A stretch of DNA of 64,000 bases from Cellulosimicrobium protaetiae (lineage in GTDB: Bacteria; Actinomycetota; Actinomycetes; Actinomycetales; Cellulomonadaceae): assembly GCF_009708005.2 (NCBI RefSeq), contig NZ_CP052757.1, positions 248,001 through 312,000 on the forward strand, given 5' to 3'. The position numbers and the translations under genes are program-made. This document shows positions 50,799-59,158 of the stretch, piece by piece; within the stretch, counting starts at the first letter, position 1, and every line of letters starts with the position of its first letter. Under the pieces are notes generated by a model. The model was given only the letters and a program-made list of their open reading frames with translations. It was not told the origin of the DNA and did not search any database.

Positions 50799-52429
50799 CC
50801 GCGCCCGCGCCCGCACCGGAGGCGACGCGCGCGGTCCGGGAGGCCCACGCCCCGACGACTCCCCCGCCGCTCCCCGCGCGCCCGCGCACCCCACGCCGGC
50901 AGCTCGTGCTGCGCGGGCTGGCCGGGGGCGCGGTGGTCGCGACGCTCGTCGCGGCGTCGTCCATCGGGCTCGACCTGCCCACGCTGGTCGCCGGCGGCGA
51001 GGACGTCGCGAACCTCGTCGAACGCATGCTGCCGCCGCGCGTCGACGACCCCGCCCGGATCGCGACGCTCGCCCTGGACACGGTCCTCATGGCGTTCCTC
51101 GGCACGGTGCTCGCGACGGTCCTGTCGGTCCCGCTCGCGTTCCTCGCCGCCCGCACGACGACGCCGCACCCCGCCGTAGCGGCCGTCGCGCGCGCGGTCA
51201 TCACGTTCTGCCGCGCCGTGCCCGACCTCGTCTTCGCCGTGCTGTTCGTCCGGGCCCTCGGCCTCGGCGTCCTGCCCGGGGTCCTCGCGCTCGCGCTGCA
51301 CTCCGTGGGCATGCTCGGCAAGCTCTTCGCGGACGCGATCGAGGATGCCGACCCAGGCCCGCGCGAGGCCGTGCGCAGCGTGGGCGTCGGGAGGCTGCGC
51401 GAGCTGCTGAACGGCGTCGTGCCGCAGGTCGTGCCGGCGTGGGTGTCGGCGTTCGTCTACCGGGTCGACATCAACCTGCGGACGTCGGTGGTGCTCGGGT
51501 TCGTCGGCGCGGGCGGCATCGGGTTCGCCCTCCAGGACGCCCTGCGGGGCCTCGTGTACCCCAAGGCGCTCGGGATCGTCGCCGTCATCCTGGTGCTGAT
51601 CGCCGTCATGGAGCTGCTGGCGGTCGCGGTCCGGCGGACGCTGCTCGCACCGCGCCGGCCGCGGTTCCGCCGCGACCGGGCCGTGCGCTGGGTCTCGGGA
51701 GGCGCTGCGGCGGCCCTCGTCGTCGTCTCCTTCGTCCGCCTCGACATCGACCCGCTCGCCGTCGTCACCTCGGTCCCCAGCCTGCTCGAGGTCGCCGGCC
51801 GCACGTTCCCGCCCGACCTCACCTCGCTCGGTCCCGCGCTGTGGGAGGCGATGCTCCAGACGCTCGCGATCGGGCTCGTCGCCACGGGGATCGGGGTCGT
51901 GCTGTCCCTGCCGCTGGGCCTGCTCGCCGCGCGCACCGTGGCCCCGCACCCCGTCGTCTACGCGGCCGCGCGCACGACCATCCTCGTCGTCCGGGCGATC
52001 CCCGAGCTCATCCTCGCCGTCGTCTTCGTCGCCGCCGTGGGCCTCGGGCCCGTCGCCGGGGCGATGGCCCTCGGCATCGGCTCGATCGGGTTCCTCGGCA
52101 AGCTCGTCGCCGACGCGGTCGAGGAGATCCCGCCGGGCCCCGCGGAGGCGGTGCGTTCGGTCGGCGGCGGCTGGTGGAAGGTCCTCTTCTCCGCCGTCCT
52201 GCCGCAGGGGATGCCGTCGATCGTCGGGTCGGGCCTGTACCTGCTCGACGTCAACATCCGCACCTCGACGATCCTCGGGATCGTCGGCGCGGGCGGCGTC
52301 GGGTTCCTCCTCTTCGAGGCGGTCCGCACCCTCCACTTCGAGGTGGCCGGCGGGATCGTCCTCCTCGTGTTCCTCGTCGTCCTCGTCATCGAGAGGCTCT
52401 CCGGATGGATCCGCGCACAGCTGACCTGA
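50795..52429 (+). CDS. phnE: Phosphonate ABC transporter permease, fused double PhnE
   Basis: 544 residues, twice the usual ~270. Two complete PhnE-type permease domains lie head to tail: ~75-275 and ~345-540. Each has an EAA loop (REAVRSVGVGRLRELLNGVVP and AEAVRSVGGGWWKVLFSAVLP) followed by DIN/DVNIRTS and LGxVGAGGIG/VG. The fusion supplies both halves of the membrane channel in one chain, replacing the two permease genes seen in some phn operons. The GTG overlaps phnC by 4 nt; its end overlaps the next gene by 25 nt. Confidence 0.9.
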   Translation: MTAPAPAPEATRAVREAHAPTTPPPLPARPRTPRRQLVLRGLAGGAVVATLVAASSIGLDLPTLVAGGEDVANLVERMLPPRVDDPARIATLALDTVLMAFLGTVLATVLSVPLAFLAARTTTPHPAVAAVARAVITFCRAVPDLVFAVLFVRALGLGVLPGVLALALHSVGMLGKLFADAIEDADPGPREAVRSVGVGRLRELLNGVVPQVVPAWVSAFVYRVDINLRTSVVLGFVGAGGIGFALQDALRGLVYPKALGIVAVILVLIAVMELLAVAVRRTLLAPRRPRFRRDRAVRWVSGGAAAALVVVSFVRLDIDPLAVVTSVPSLLEVAGRTFPPDLTSLGPALWEAMLQTLAIGLVATGIGVVLSLPLGLLAARTVAPHPVVYAAARTTILVVRAIPELILAVVFVAAVGLGPVAGAMALGIGSIGFLGKLVADAVEEIPPGPAEAVRSVGGGWWKVLFSAVLPQGMPSIVGSGLYLLDVNIRTSTILGIVGAGGVGFLLFEAVRTLHFEVAGGIVLLVFLVVLVIERLSGWIRAQLT

Positions 52430-53460
52430 CCACCGTCGCGCTCTGGGAGGGAGGCACCGCCGTACGGCTCGCCGAGGTCCCGCTGCCCGACCTCATGCCG
52501 GGCGAGGTCCTCGTCCGGGTCCGGCTCGCGACCGTGTGCGGCAGCGACCGGCACACCGTCACCGGACGACGGCGCTCGCCGGCACCGTCCGTCCTCGGCC
52601 ACGAGGCCGTGGGCGAGGTCGTGGGTCTCGGGCCCGACGGCGCCCGCTCCGTGGACGGGCGCCCGCTCCGCCCGGGCGACCGCGTGGTCCCCGGCGTCGC
52701 CGTCGCGTGCGGCGCGTGCGACCGCTGCCTCGCCGGCCGGACCGCGAAGTGCCGCGCCGTCCGCAAGGTGGGGCACGAGTCCTTCGAGTCCGAGTGGGCG
52801 CTGAGCGGCACCTACGCCCGGCACCTCGTGCTGCCCGCCGGCGCGACCCTCGCCCGGGTACCCGCCCGGCTGCCCGACGAGCTCGCCGCGCCCGCGGCGT
52901 GCGCGACCGCGACCGTGATGGCGGTCGTCGAGGCCGCCGGCCCGCTCGCGGGCCGGCGGGTGCTCGTGAGCGGGGCCGGGATGCTCGGCATCACGGCCGT
53001 GGCCGCCGCGCGCGACGCCGGGGCGGCCGAGGTCGTCGTGACCGACCCGGACCCCGCGCGGCGCGGGCTCGCGCTCCGGTTCGGCGCGACCTCCGCGCGC
53101 GCCGTCGACGAGCCCGTCGGCCTCGTCGACGTCGCGATCGAGCTCTCCGGGGCGAGCCCCGCCGTCGCGCGCTGCCTCGACGTGCTCGACGTCGGCGGCC
53201 GCCTCGTGCTCGCCGGGTCCGTGGCGCCCGCGCCCGCCGTCGCGGTCGACCCGGAGCGCGTCGTGCGGGGATGGCTCACGGTCACGGGCGTCCACAACTA
53301 CGAGCCGCGGCACCTGGGCGCGGCGCTCGACCTGCTCGACCGCACGCGCGACGTCGTCCCGTGGCGCGAGCTCGTGTCGGCGCCCGTCCCGCTCGACGCC
53401 CTGGGCGACGTGCTCGCCGGATCTCCCGGCACGGCCCCCCGCGTCGCGGTCCGCCCGTGA
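52405..53460 (+). CDS. Zinc-dependent alcohol dehydrogenase associated with phosphonate catabolism
   Basis: 351 residues, medium-chain dehydrogenase. Catalytic zinc ligands in TVCGSDRHTVTG and GHEAVGEV, structural zinc cysteines in CGACDRCLAGRTAKC, and a coenzyme motif SGAGMLGITAVAAARDAG. It resembles the proposed HpnZ-type dehydrogenases (TIGR03366), found almost only beside phosphonate genes; an alcohol/aldehyde phosphonate intermediate is the likely substrate. The ATG at 52405, after GAGAGG, lies inside the end of phnE, so it is the fourth gene of the transport operon. Confidence 0.85.
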   Translation: MDPRTADLTTVALWEGGTAVRLAEVPLPDLMPGEVLVRVRLATVCGSDRHTVTGRRRSPAPSVLGHEAVGEVVGLGPDGARSVDGRPLRPGDRVVPGVAVACGACDRCLAGRTAKCRAVRKVGHESFESEWALSGTYARHLVLPAGATLARVPARLPDELAAPAACATATVMAVVEAAGPLAGRRVLVSGAGMLGITAVAAARDAGAAEVVVTDPDPARRGLALRFGATSARAVDEPVGLVDVAIELSGASPAVARCLDVLDVGGRLVLAGSVAPAPAVAVDPERVVRGWLTVTGVHNYEPRHLGAALDLLDRTRDVVPWRELVSAPVPLDALGDVLAGSPGTAPRVAVRP

Positions 53461-53468
53461 CGGACGGG

Positions 53469-54176
53469 TCAGGCCTCGCCGAGCTCCAGCACGACGCGGA
53501 CCGCGTCGGCGCGCACCCACCGCTCCGTGGACAGCAACGGGCGACCGCCGACGCCGTCGCGCGCGAGGCTCGCGATGAGCCACGCCGGGTCGCCGGGGCG
53601 GCAGCCGAGCCCTGCGCTCGCGTCGTCCGGTACCGACTCCATGCTCGCCCGGGTCCAGGCGCGCTCCGGCACCACGCGCGCGGACTGGCGCAGGATCGTG
53701 TCGAGCGACTCCTCGTGCCGCAGCGCCGCCGGCAGCTCGGGCACGAGCGCGGCTGCCAGCCACTCGACGCCCCACGCCGCGGGCATGCCGTCGATGAACG
53801 ACCGGCGCACGAGGCGGAAGCCCGCCGTGCCGGGCGCGGTCTCCAGGGCCGCCGCGACGTCGTCGGGCAGCGGCACCTCGTCGCACGCGAGCACGACGGC
53901 GCGCGGCTCCGCGCCCACGGCGCGCAGCGTCCGGCTCCACGACGGCGCGCGACCCGGTGCCACCAGGTAGTCGACCCGGCGCCGGGTGAACGTGCCCTGG
54001 CCCTGGATCCGGCTCACGAGCATGCGCCGCTCGAGCTCGGCGAGCGCCGCGCGCGCTGCGGCCCGCCCGACGCCGAACCGCTGCCCCACCTCCGCCTCGG
54101 ACGCCACGCGCGTCCCGGGCGGGAGCCGCGTGAGCTCCTCGGCGAGCACGCGCACGATCTCGGTCGACCTCGTCAC
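53469..54176 (-). CDS. GntR/HutC-family regulator (PhnF-like)
   Basis: 235 residues. The N-terminal winged helix reads LTRLPPGTRVASEAEVGQRFGVGRAAARAALAELERRMLVSRIQGQGTFTRRR, followed by a UTRA ligand-binding domain (about 80-230, PGTAGFRLVRRSFIDGMPAAWGVEWL). PhnF-like regulators control phosphonate uptake genes, and it is set between the transport operon and the catabolic genes. The GTG at 54176 follows TACGGT by 6 nt, so the message is probably leaderless; the long open frame upstream is a shadow. Its own promoter contains a GGTGAAC half-site. Confidence 0.85.
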   Translation of the reverse strand: MTRSTEIVRVLAEELTRLPPGTRVASEAEVGQRFGVGRAAARAALAELERRMLVSRIQGQGTFTRRRVDYLVAPGRAPSWSRTLRAVGAEPRAVVLACDEVPLPDDVAAALETAPGTAGFRLVRRSFIDGMPAAWGVEWLAAALVPELPAALRHEESLDTILRQSARVVPERAWTRASMESVPDDASAGLGCRPGDPAWLIASLARDGVGGRPLLSTERWVRADAVRVVLELGEA

Positions 54177-54239
54177 GGGCGGACCGTACCGCCCGCAGGT
54201 GGACCCCCGGTGAACTCGACCCCTGACGGAAGGACCCTC

Positions 54240-55373
54240 ATGCCCCGCCCCACCCCCGCCCACGTCGTCGTCGTCGGGGCCGGAGTCGTCGGCCTCGGCG
54301 CCGCTGCCGAGGCGCACCGGCGCGGCCACCGCGTGACCGTCGTCGAGCAGGCGTCCGCCGTCGTCGGCTCCTCGGTGCAGAACTTTGGCCACGTCTGCAC
54401 GACGGCGCAGGCCGGCCAGGCGCGCACGTACGCGCTCGCCGCCCGCGAGCGCTGGCTCGCGCTCGGTGCCGCGGCCGGGTTCGCGGTCGCCCCGGTCGGC
54501 ACGCACGTCGTCGCCCGCACGGCGGCCGAGCTGCGCCTGCTCGGCGAGCTCGCGGACGAGCGCGGCGCGGACGAGGTGCGCCTGCTCGGAGCCGACGAGG
54601 CCCGGGCCGCGCTTCCCGTCCGGGCGGCGGACGTCGTCGGCGCGGCGCACCTGCCGCTCGACCTCCAGGTGGACCCGCGCGCGGCCGCGCCGGCGCTCGC
54701 GGCCTGGCTGGCGTCGCAGGGCGTCGAGTTCCGGTGGCGCACCGCCGCGCGCACCGTGCGCACGGGACGGGTCGAGACGACGCGCGGGCCGCTCGACGCG
54801 GACGTTGTCGTCGTGGCCACGCACCACGACCTCGACCGCCTCCTGCCGGACGTCGCCGCGTCCGTGGGGCTGCGCCGCTGCCGGCTCCACATGCTCCGCG
54901 TCCGCCCCGGGTCGCCGCTCGGGCTCCGCACCCCGCTGCTCACCGGCTGGTCGACCGTGCGCTACGCGGCGCTCACCGCGTGCCCCTCCGCGCCGGACGT
55001 CGCCGCGGAGCTGTCCGCGGCCGACCCCGACGCGGCGCGGTGGGACGTCAATCTCATGGCGACGCCGCAGGCCGACGGCACGCTCCTCCTCGGCGACACG
55101 CACGCGCGCGGCAACGACGCGCCCGTCTTCCAGGACGAGGCGGGCTTCGAGGTGCTGCTGCGCCTCGCCCGCGACCTGTTCGGCCGCGACGACCTCGCCG
55201 TCGTCGAGCGCTGGCAGGGCACGTACGCCTCGGCGCCCGACCGCGAGCTCCTCCTGGCCGAGCCCGAGCCCGGCGTCCACGTCGCGACGGTGACGACCGG
55301 CATCGGCATGACCACGGGCCTCGGGCTCGCCGCCGACGCCCTCGACCGCGCAGGCCTCCCCGACCTCTCCTGA
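54240..55373 (+). CDS. Phosphonate-associated FAD oxidoreductase (TIGR03364/HpnW-like, DAO fold)
   Basis: 377 residues. FAD motif HVVVVGAGVVGLGAAAEAHRRG, then the distinctive SSVQNFGHVCTTAQAG, and a C-terminal TVTTGIGMTTGLGLA in place of the usual GGGMT segment. This group (named HpnW in TIGR03364) occurs beside phosphonatase-like hydrolases, and recent work on such recurrent flavoenzymes points to oxidation of aminoethylphosphonate or its N-methyl form to phosphonoacetaldehyde. That would replace the transaminase PhnW, which is absent here. GGAAGGA precedes the ATG. The next gene is the matching HAD hydrolase. Confidence 0.87.
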   Translation: MPRPTPAHVVVVGAGVVGLGAAAEAHRRGHRVTVVEQASAVVGSSVQNFGHVCTTAQAGQARTYALAARERWLALGAAAGFAVAPVGTHVVARTAAELRLLGELADERGADEVRLLGADEARAALPVRAADVVGAAHLPLDLQVDPRAAAPALAAWLASQGVEFRWRTAARTVRTGRVETTRGPLDADVVVVATHHDLDRLLPDVAASVGLRRCRLHMLRVRPGSPLGLRTPLLTGWSTVRYAALTACPSAPDVAAELSAADPDAARWDVNLMATPQADGTLLLGDTHARGNDAPVFQDEAGFEVLLRLARDLFGRDDLAVVERWQGTYASAPDRELLLAEPEPGVHVATVTTGIGMTTGLGLAADALDRAGLPDLS

Positions 55374-55430
55374 CGGCGCGCGACCTCCGCCCGCCCCCGC
55401 AACGCACCACCCCATCGGAAGGACACCACC

Positions 55431-56126
55431 GTGATCGCTCTCGCAGCCTTCGACATCGCCGGCACGACCGTGGAGGAGGGAGGGGCCGTCTACCGCGCGC
55501 TGCACGACGCGGTGCGCCGGCACGGCAGCACCGCCGACGTCGACGACGTCGCGCGCTGGATGGGCGCCGACAAGCGCACCGCCATCCGCGCGCTGCTCGC
55601 GCTCGGCGGCGACTCGACGGCCGTCGAGGAGACCTTCGCCGACTTCGAGCGGATCCTGCGCGAGACGTACGACGCGACCCCGCCCGTCGCGATGCCCGGG
55701 GCGCTCGAGACGTTCGCCTCCCTCCGGGAGCAGGGGGCGCGGATCGCCCTCACGACCGGCTTCTCCGCCGTCGTCACCGGGCTCCTGCTCGACCGGCTCG
55801 GGTGGCGGGCGGGCGTCGTCGACGCCGTCGTCACGACCGACGACGTCCCCGCCGGCCGCCCAGCGCCGTACATGGTGCACCGGGCGATGGAGCGCACGGG
55901 CATCACCGACGTCGCGCAGGTCCTCACCGTGGGCGACACGGTGCTCGACCTGCGCGCCGGGACGCAGGCCGGTGCGCGCGTCGTCGTCGGCGTGCTCAGC
56001 GGCGGGGTCCCGCGCGCGGTCCTCGAGGCGGCGCCGCACACCCACGTCGTCGACAGCGTGGCCGACCTGCCCGCCGTGCTCGACGAGGTCGCGGACGGGG
56101 CTCACGAGCCCGAGCCCGCGCGCTGA
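55431..56126 (+). CDS. Phosphonatase-like HAD hydrolase (TIGR03351-like)
   Basis: 231 residues. HAD motif I is AFDIAGTTVEEGG, with the nucleophile Asp and the small AGTT run typical of phosphonatases; a cap-domain lysine lies in MGADKRTAIRALL, where PhnX uses a Lys for Schiff-base chemistry. Motif II TTGFSAVV and motif IV VGDTVLDLRAG are present. It should split the C-P bond of phosphonoacetaldehyde or a relative. GGAAGGA lies 7 nt before the GTG. It completes a two-gene unit with the flavoenzyme and is followed by a strong hairpin. Confidence 0.87.
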   Translation: MIALAAFDIAGTTVEEGGAVYRALHDAVRRHGSTADVDDVARWMGADKRTAIRALLALGGDSTAVEETFADFERILRETYDATPPVAMPGALETFASLREQGARIALTTGFSAVVTGLLLDRLGWRAGVVDAVVTTDDVPAGRPAPYMVHRAMERTGITDVAQVLTVGDTVLDLRAGTQAGARVVVGVLSGGVPRAVLEAAPHTHVVDSVADLPAVLDEVADGAHEPEPAR

Positions 56127-56131
56127 CGTGC

Positions 56132-56167
56132 CCGGGGCGGTCCGCGGTCCCTCTCGGACCGCCCCGG
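56132..56167 (+). terminator. Terminator of the phosphonate catabolic unit
   Basis: Perfect 13-bp stem CCGGGGCGGTCCG (56132-56144) with CGGACCGCCCCGG (56155-56167), 10-nt loop, 6 bp after the hydrolase stop. Confidence 0.75.
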
Positions 56168-56209
56168 CACCGCTCCACGTTCGTGGGCGGCTCCGCGTAG
56201 GTTGGTCCC

Positions 56210-56992
56210 ATGCGGATCGGAGCCCACCTCGACCAGTCGGACGTCGTCGCGCAGGCAGCGAGCATCGGCGCGGACGTCGCCCAGGTCTTCCTCGGCGACC
56301 CCCAGTCCTGGAAGGGACCGGAGTTCACCTTCCCCGGCGGGGCGGAGGCGCTGAAGGCCGCGGCGGCGGCGGCCGACCTCGAGCTCGTCGTGCACGCGCC
56401 GTACGTCATCAACGTCGCGAGCCCCAACAACCGCATCCGCATCCCGAGCCGCAAGCTGCTCCAGCAGATCGTCGACGGCGCGGCGGCGGTCGGGGCGACG
56501 GGCGTCGTGGTCCACGGCGGTCACGTCACCGCGAAGGAGGACCCGGAGAAGGGGTTCGACAACTGGCGCAAGGCGATCGACGCGCTCCAGACGGACGTCA
56601 CGGTCTACGTCGAGAACACCGCGGGCGGTGACTTCTCCATGGCCCGGCGCCTCGAGCGCATCGAGGGCCTGTGGGCCGCGATCCAGCAGGCCGACGGCGC
56701 GGACACCGTGGGCTTCTGCCTCGACACGTGCCACGCGTGGGCGGGCGGCATCGACCTCACGACGGCGGTCGACCAGGTCCGCGCGATCACGGGCCGGGTG
56801 GACCTCGTGCACCTCAACAACAGCCGCGACACCGCCGGGTCCGGCGCCGACCGCCACGCGGGCCTCACGGCCGGCACGATCGACCCGGAGCTCCTGCTCG
56901 GCGTCGTCCGGGCGGCCGGGACGTCGGTCGTGTGCGAGACGCACGCGGACGTCCCCGCCGACGTCGCGTGGCTGCGCGAGCAGCTCGGCTGA
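56210..56992 (+). CDS. nfo: Endonuclease IV (deoxyribonuclease IV)
   Basis: 260 residues, TIM barrel. The trinuclear zinc ligands appear in order: LVVHAPYVIN, VVHGGHVT, VYVENTAGG, CLDTCHAWAGG, HLNNSRDTAGSGADRHAG and VCETH. It cleaves DNA at abasic sites in base-excision repair. The ATG at 56210 follows TAGGTT by six bases with no ribosome site, so the message is probably leaderless. A small VOC gene follows after 2 bp and is probably cotranscribed, without clear functional link. Confidence 0.92.
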   Translation: MRIGAHLDQSDVVAQAASIGADVAQVFLGDPQSWKGPEFTFPGGAEALKAAAAAADLELVVHAPYVINVASPNNRIRIPSRKLLQQIVDGAAAVGATGVVVHGGHVTAKEDPEKGFDNWRKAIDALQTDVTVYVENTAGGDFSMARRLERIEGLWAAIQQADGADTVGFCLDTCHAWAGGIDLTTAVDQVRAITGRVDLVHLNNSRDTAGSGADRHAGLTAGTIDPELLLGVVRAAGTSVVCETHADVPADVAWLREQLG

Positions 56993-56994
56993 CC

Positions 56995-57408
56995 GTGACC
57001 GACCCGCGGCCGATGCGGCTCCGCAACGCGACGGTGGACGCGCGCGACCCGCGCGCGCTCGCCGAGTTCTACCGCCGCCTCACCGGCTGGGAGTACACCC
57101 CCGGGCACGAGCAGAGCGACCCGGCCGGCGACGACTGGCTGTCGCTCCAGATCCCCGGCGGCGCGTCGCGCCTCGCCTTCCAGCGGTCCGACGCCGACGT
57201 CCCGCCGTGGCCCGGCGGCGCCCGGGTGCACGTCGACCTCGACGTGCCCGACCTTGCCGCGGCGCACGAGCACGCACTCGCGTGCGGCGCGCGCCCGCTG
57301 ACGGGGACGCCGGAGGAGGAGGGCCACCCCGACGACCTCTTCCGCGTCTACGCCGACCCCGAGGGCCACCCGTTCTGCCTCAGCTCGCCGCCGCTCGACC
57401 ACGCCTGA
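56995..57408 (+). CDS. VOC-family protein
   Basis: 137 residues. Two VOC units: RNATVDARDPRALAEFYRRLTGWEY at the start and HVDLDVPDLAAAHEHALACGAR...VYADPEGHPFCLSS at the end. This resembles the glyoxalase-like group with a tight dimer and no obvious enzymatic assignment. It starts with GTG 2 bp after the nfo stop, so is coupled to it. Substrate unknown. Confidence 0.82.
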   Translation: MTDPRPMRLRNATVDARDPRALAEFYRRLTGWEYTPGHEQSDPAGDDWLSLQIPGGASRLAFQRSDADVPPWPGGARVHVDLDVPDLAAAHEHALACGARPLTGTPEEEGHPDDLFRVYADPEGHPFCLSSPPLDHA

Positions 57409-57513
57409 CGGTGATGACGTGAGCGAGCCCCGCAGCGGTCCTCCGGACTCCCGACGCCGCGGGGCCCAGGGTCAGCGCGAGCCTGCGCCCCACCTCGGGC
57501 AGAGACTGGTCCC

Positions 57514-58353
57514 ATGGCCTCGACGTCGGGTTCGAGCACCGCGCGCACCGTCGTGGCGCTCGGGCTGCTCCTGAGCGCGAGCCTGCTCGTCGCCTGCTCG
57601 TCCGGGCTCGACCCGAGCCCGACGCCCGCGGGGAGCTCCTCGGCCACACCCGCCCCCGGGCCGTCGGACCGCTCGACACCGCCCGAGCCGACGGCATCCG
57701 CTCCCGCCGCTGCGGCGGACCAGGGCGGCCCCGCGGCGCAGGACGTCCCCGCGTCGGCGCCGCCCGCGGTCCCGCAGGCGCCCGTCTTCGAGAGCACCGT
57801 CTCCGAGATCGACGCCGGCCTCGCGGCGCGCATGACTCCCTCGTCCTGGCGCGAGGGCTGCCCGGTGCCCCTCTCCGACCTGCGGTACCTGACGCTGAGC
57901 CACCGCACGTTCGAGGGTGGCGTCGCGACGGGCGAGCTCGTCGTCCACGCGGACGTCGCGGACGGGGTGGTGACCGTGTTCCGCACGCTCTTCGACGCCG
58001 GGTACCCGATCCGGTCGATGCGCCTCGTCGACGACTTCGGCGGGGACGACGACGCGAGCATGGCGGCGGACAACACGTCGGCCTTCAACTGCCGCCCCGT
58101 CGCGGGCACGGACCGGTGGTCCGAGCACTCCTTCGGGCGCGCGATCGACGTCAATCCCGTCGAGAACCCGTGGGTCCGCGGCACGGCGGTCGCTCCGCCC
58201 GCCGGTGCCGCCTTCGTCGCACGCGAGCCCGCACCCGGCGTCGTCCTGCCCGACGACGTCGTGGTGCGGGCGTTCGCCGCTGCCGGCTGGTCGTGGGGCG
58301 GGGCCTGGGAGAGCCCCGTGGACTACCAGCACTTCTCGACGACCGGACGGTAG
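57514..58353 (+). CDS. M15-family peptidase lipoprotein (D-Ala-D-Ala carboxypeptidase-like)
   Basis: 279 residues. Lipobox LLVACSS (Cys ~28), a Pro/Ser/Thr-rich linker to ~95, then a Peptidase_M15_4 domain: NTSAFNCRPVAG, WSEHSFGRAIDVNP (zinc-binding SxHxxGxAxD) and the final DYQHFS. It probably trims peptidoglycan peptides outside the membrane. The ATG at 57514 lies six bases after GAGACT, fitting a leaderless transcript. The stop is convergent with the secreted-repeat lipoprotein gene. Confidence 0.87.
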   Translation: MASTSGSSTARTVVALGLLLSASLLVACSSGLDPSPTPAGSSSATPAPGPSDRSTPPEPTASAPAAAADQGGPAAQDVPASAPPAVPQAPVFESTVSEIDAGLAARMTPSSWREGCPVPLSDLRYLTLSHRTFEGGVATGELVVHADVADGVVTVFRTLFDAGYPIRSMRLVDDFGGDDDASMAADNTSAFNCRPVAGTDRWSEHSFGRAIDVNPVENPWVRGTAVAPPAGAAFVAREPAPGVVLPDDVVVRAFAAAGWSWGGAWESPVDYQHFSTTGR

Positions 58354-58391
58354 CGGGAGGGACGCGGCTCGCCCGCGCCCGGGCGGGCCGG

Positions 58392-58985
58392 TCAGTAACC
58401 CGACCCGGCTGCGGGGGCGGCGTCCATGATCTCGGTGCCGTCCGGCGCGACGACGTACCAGACGCCGTTGACCCCCTGACCCGACACGTCGCCCGGGGCC
58501 TGGTCGGCCGCGTACGTGTAGACGGGGCGGCCGTCGACCGTGACCTGGAGCTCGCCGTCGACGCCGGTGATGGTGCCGACCTCGGCCGTGACGCCCTCGA
58601 CCTCGGGCTCCGCGCTCGCCGCGTGGACCGCGGGCCACGCGGCGGCGCACTCGCCCTCGCACGCGCTCGTCCCGGAGCCCTTCGTGTCCTTGTCGTAGTA
58701 GTAGACGGTCATCCCCTCGCCGTCGACGACGATGGTGCCCAGCGAGGAGTCCGCCGTGCCGAGAACGGCCCCGGCGCCGCCGGGCGAGCCGTCGTCGGTC
58801 GACCCGGAGGTGCTGTCGCCCGTCGGGCCGGAGGGCGTGGCGTCGTCGTCACCGCCCCCGTACAGGCCGCCTCCCCCGCCGGAGCACCCGGCGAGAGCGG
58901 CCACGAGGAGTGCTGCGGCAGCCCCGGCAGCCCAGCCCCTGACGGTCGGGGCGGCCATGGCGGTGGTGGTCAGGGTGCGTCGCAT
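58392..58985 (-). CDS. Secreted-repeat lipoprotein (Lipoprotein_15/COG4315 type)
   Basis: 197 residues. Lipobox LVAALAGC (Cys ~34), a Gly/Asp/Ser-rich linker, then two 'secreted repeat' units: GTIVVDGEGMTVYYYDKDTKGSGTSACEGECAAAWPAV (with the CEGEC pair) and LQVTVDGRPVYTYAADQAPGDVSGQGVNGVWYVVAPDG. The family is exported and uncharacterised, often encoded with ECF sigma factors. Its promoter on the minus strand reads TGAACC-N16-CGTC, identical in form to that of the divergent YceI-sigma operon, so it belongs to that sigma factor's regulon. Confidence 0.87.
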   Translation of the reverse strand: MRRTLTTTAMAAPTVRGWAAGAAAALLVAALAGCSGGGGGLYGGGDDDATPSGPTGDSTSGSTDDGSPGGAGAVLGTADSSLGTIVVDGEGMTVYYYDKDTKGSGTSACEGECAAAWPAVHAASAEPEVEGVTAEVGTITGVDGELQVTVDGRPVYTYAADQAPGDVSGQGVNGVWYVVAPDGTEIMDAAPAAGSGY

Positions 58986-59037
58986 GTCGACTCCTCGAGA
59001 GGACGGTCGGGGTCGCGAGCACGGCCCCTACTCTCAC

Positions 59038-59063
59038 GACGGCGCGGCTCGCCGTGCGGTTCA
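59038..59063 (-). promoter_or_regulatory. ECF (SigL-type) promoter of the secreted-repeat lipoprotein
   Basis: On the minus strand, -35 TGAACC (59063-59058), a 16-bp spacer and -10 CGTC (59041-59038). It mirrors the plus-strand promoter 25 bp away. Confidence 0.75.
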
Positions 59064-59087
59064 TCGGGTCGCACGGCGAGACTCGAC

Positions 59088-59113
59088 TGAACCGATCGGG
59101 TGGCTGCCTCGTC
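59088..59113 (+). promoter_or_regulatory. ECF (SigL-type) promoter of the YceI-sigma-antisigma operon
   Basis: -35 TGAACC (59088-59093), 16-bp spacer, -10 CGTC (59110-59113), 46 bp before the YceI start. The pattern fits the consensus described for mycobacterial SigL, which implies autoregulation by the sigma factor encoded in this operon. Confidence 0.75.
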
Positions 59114-59158
59114 TCCCTGGGTGACGGGGTCGACGGAGGATGATCGGAAGGAGCGGAC

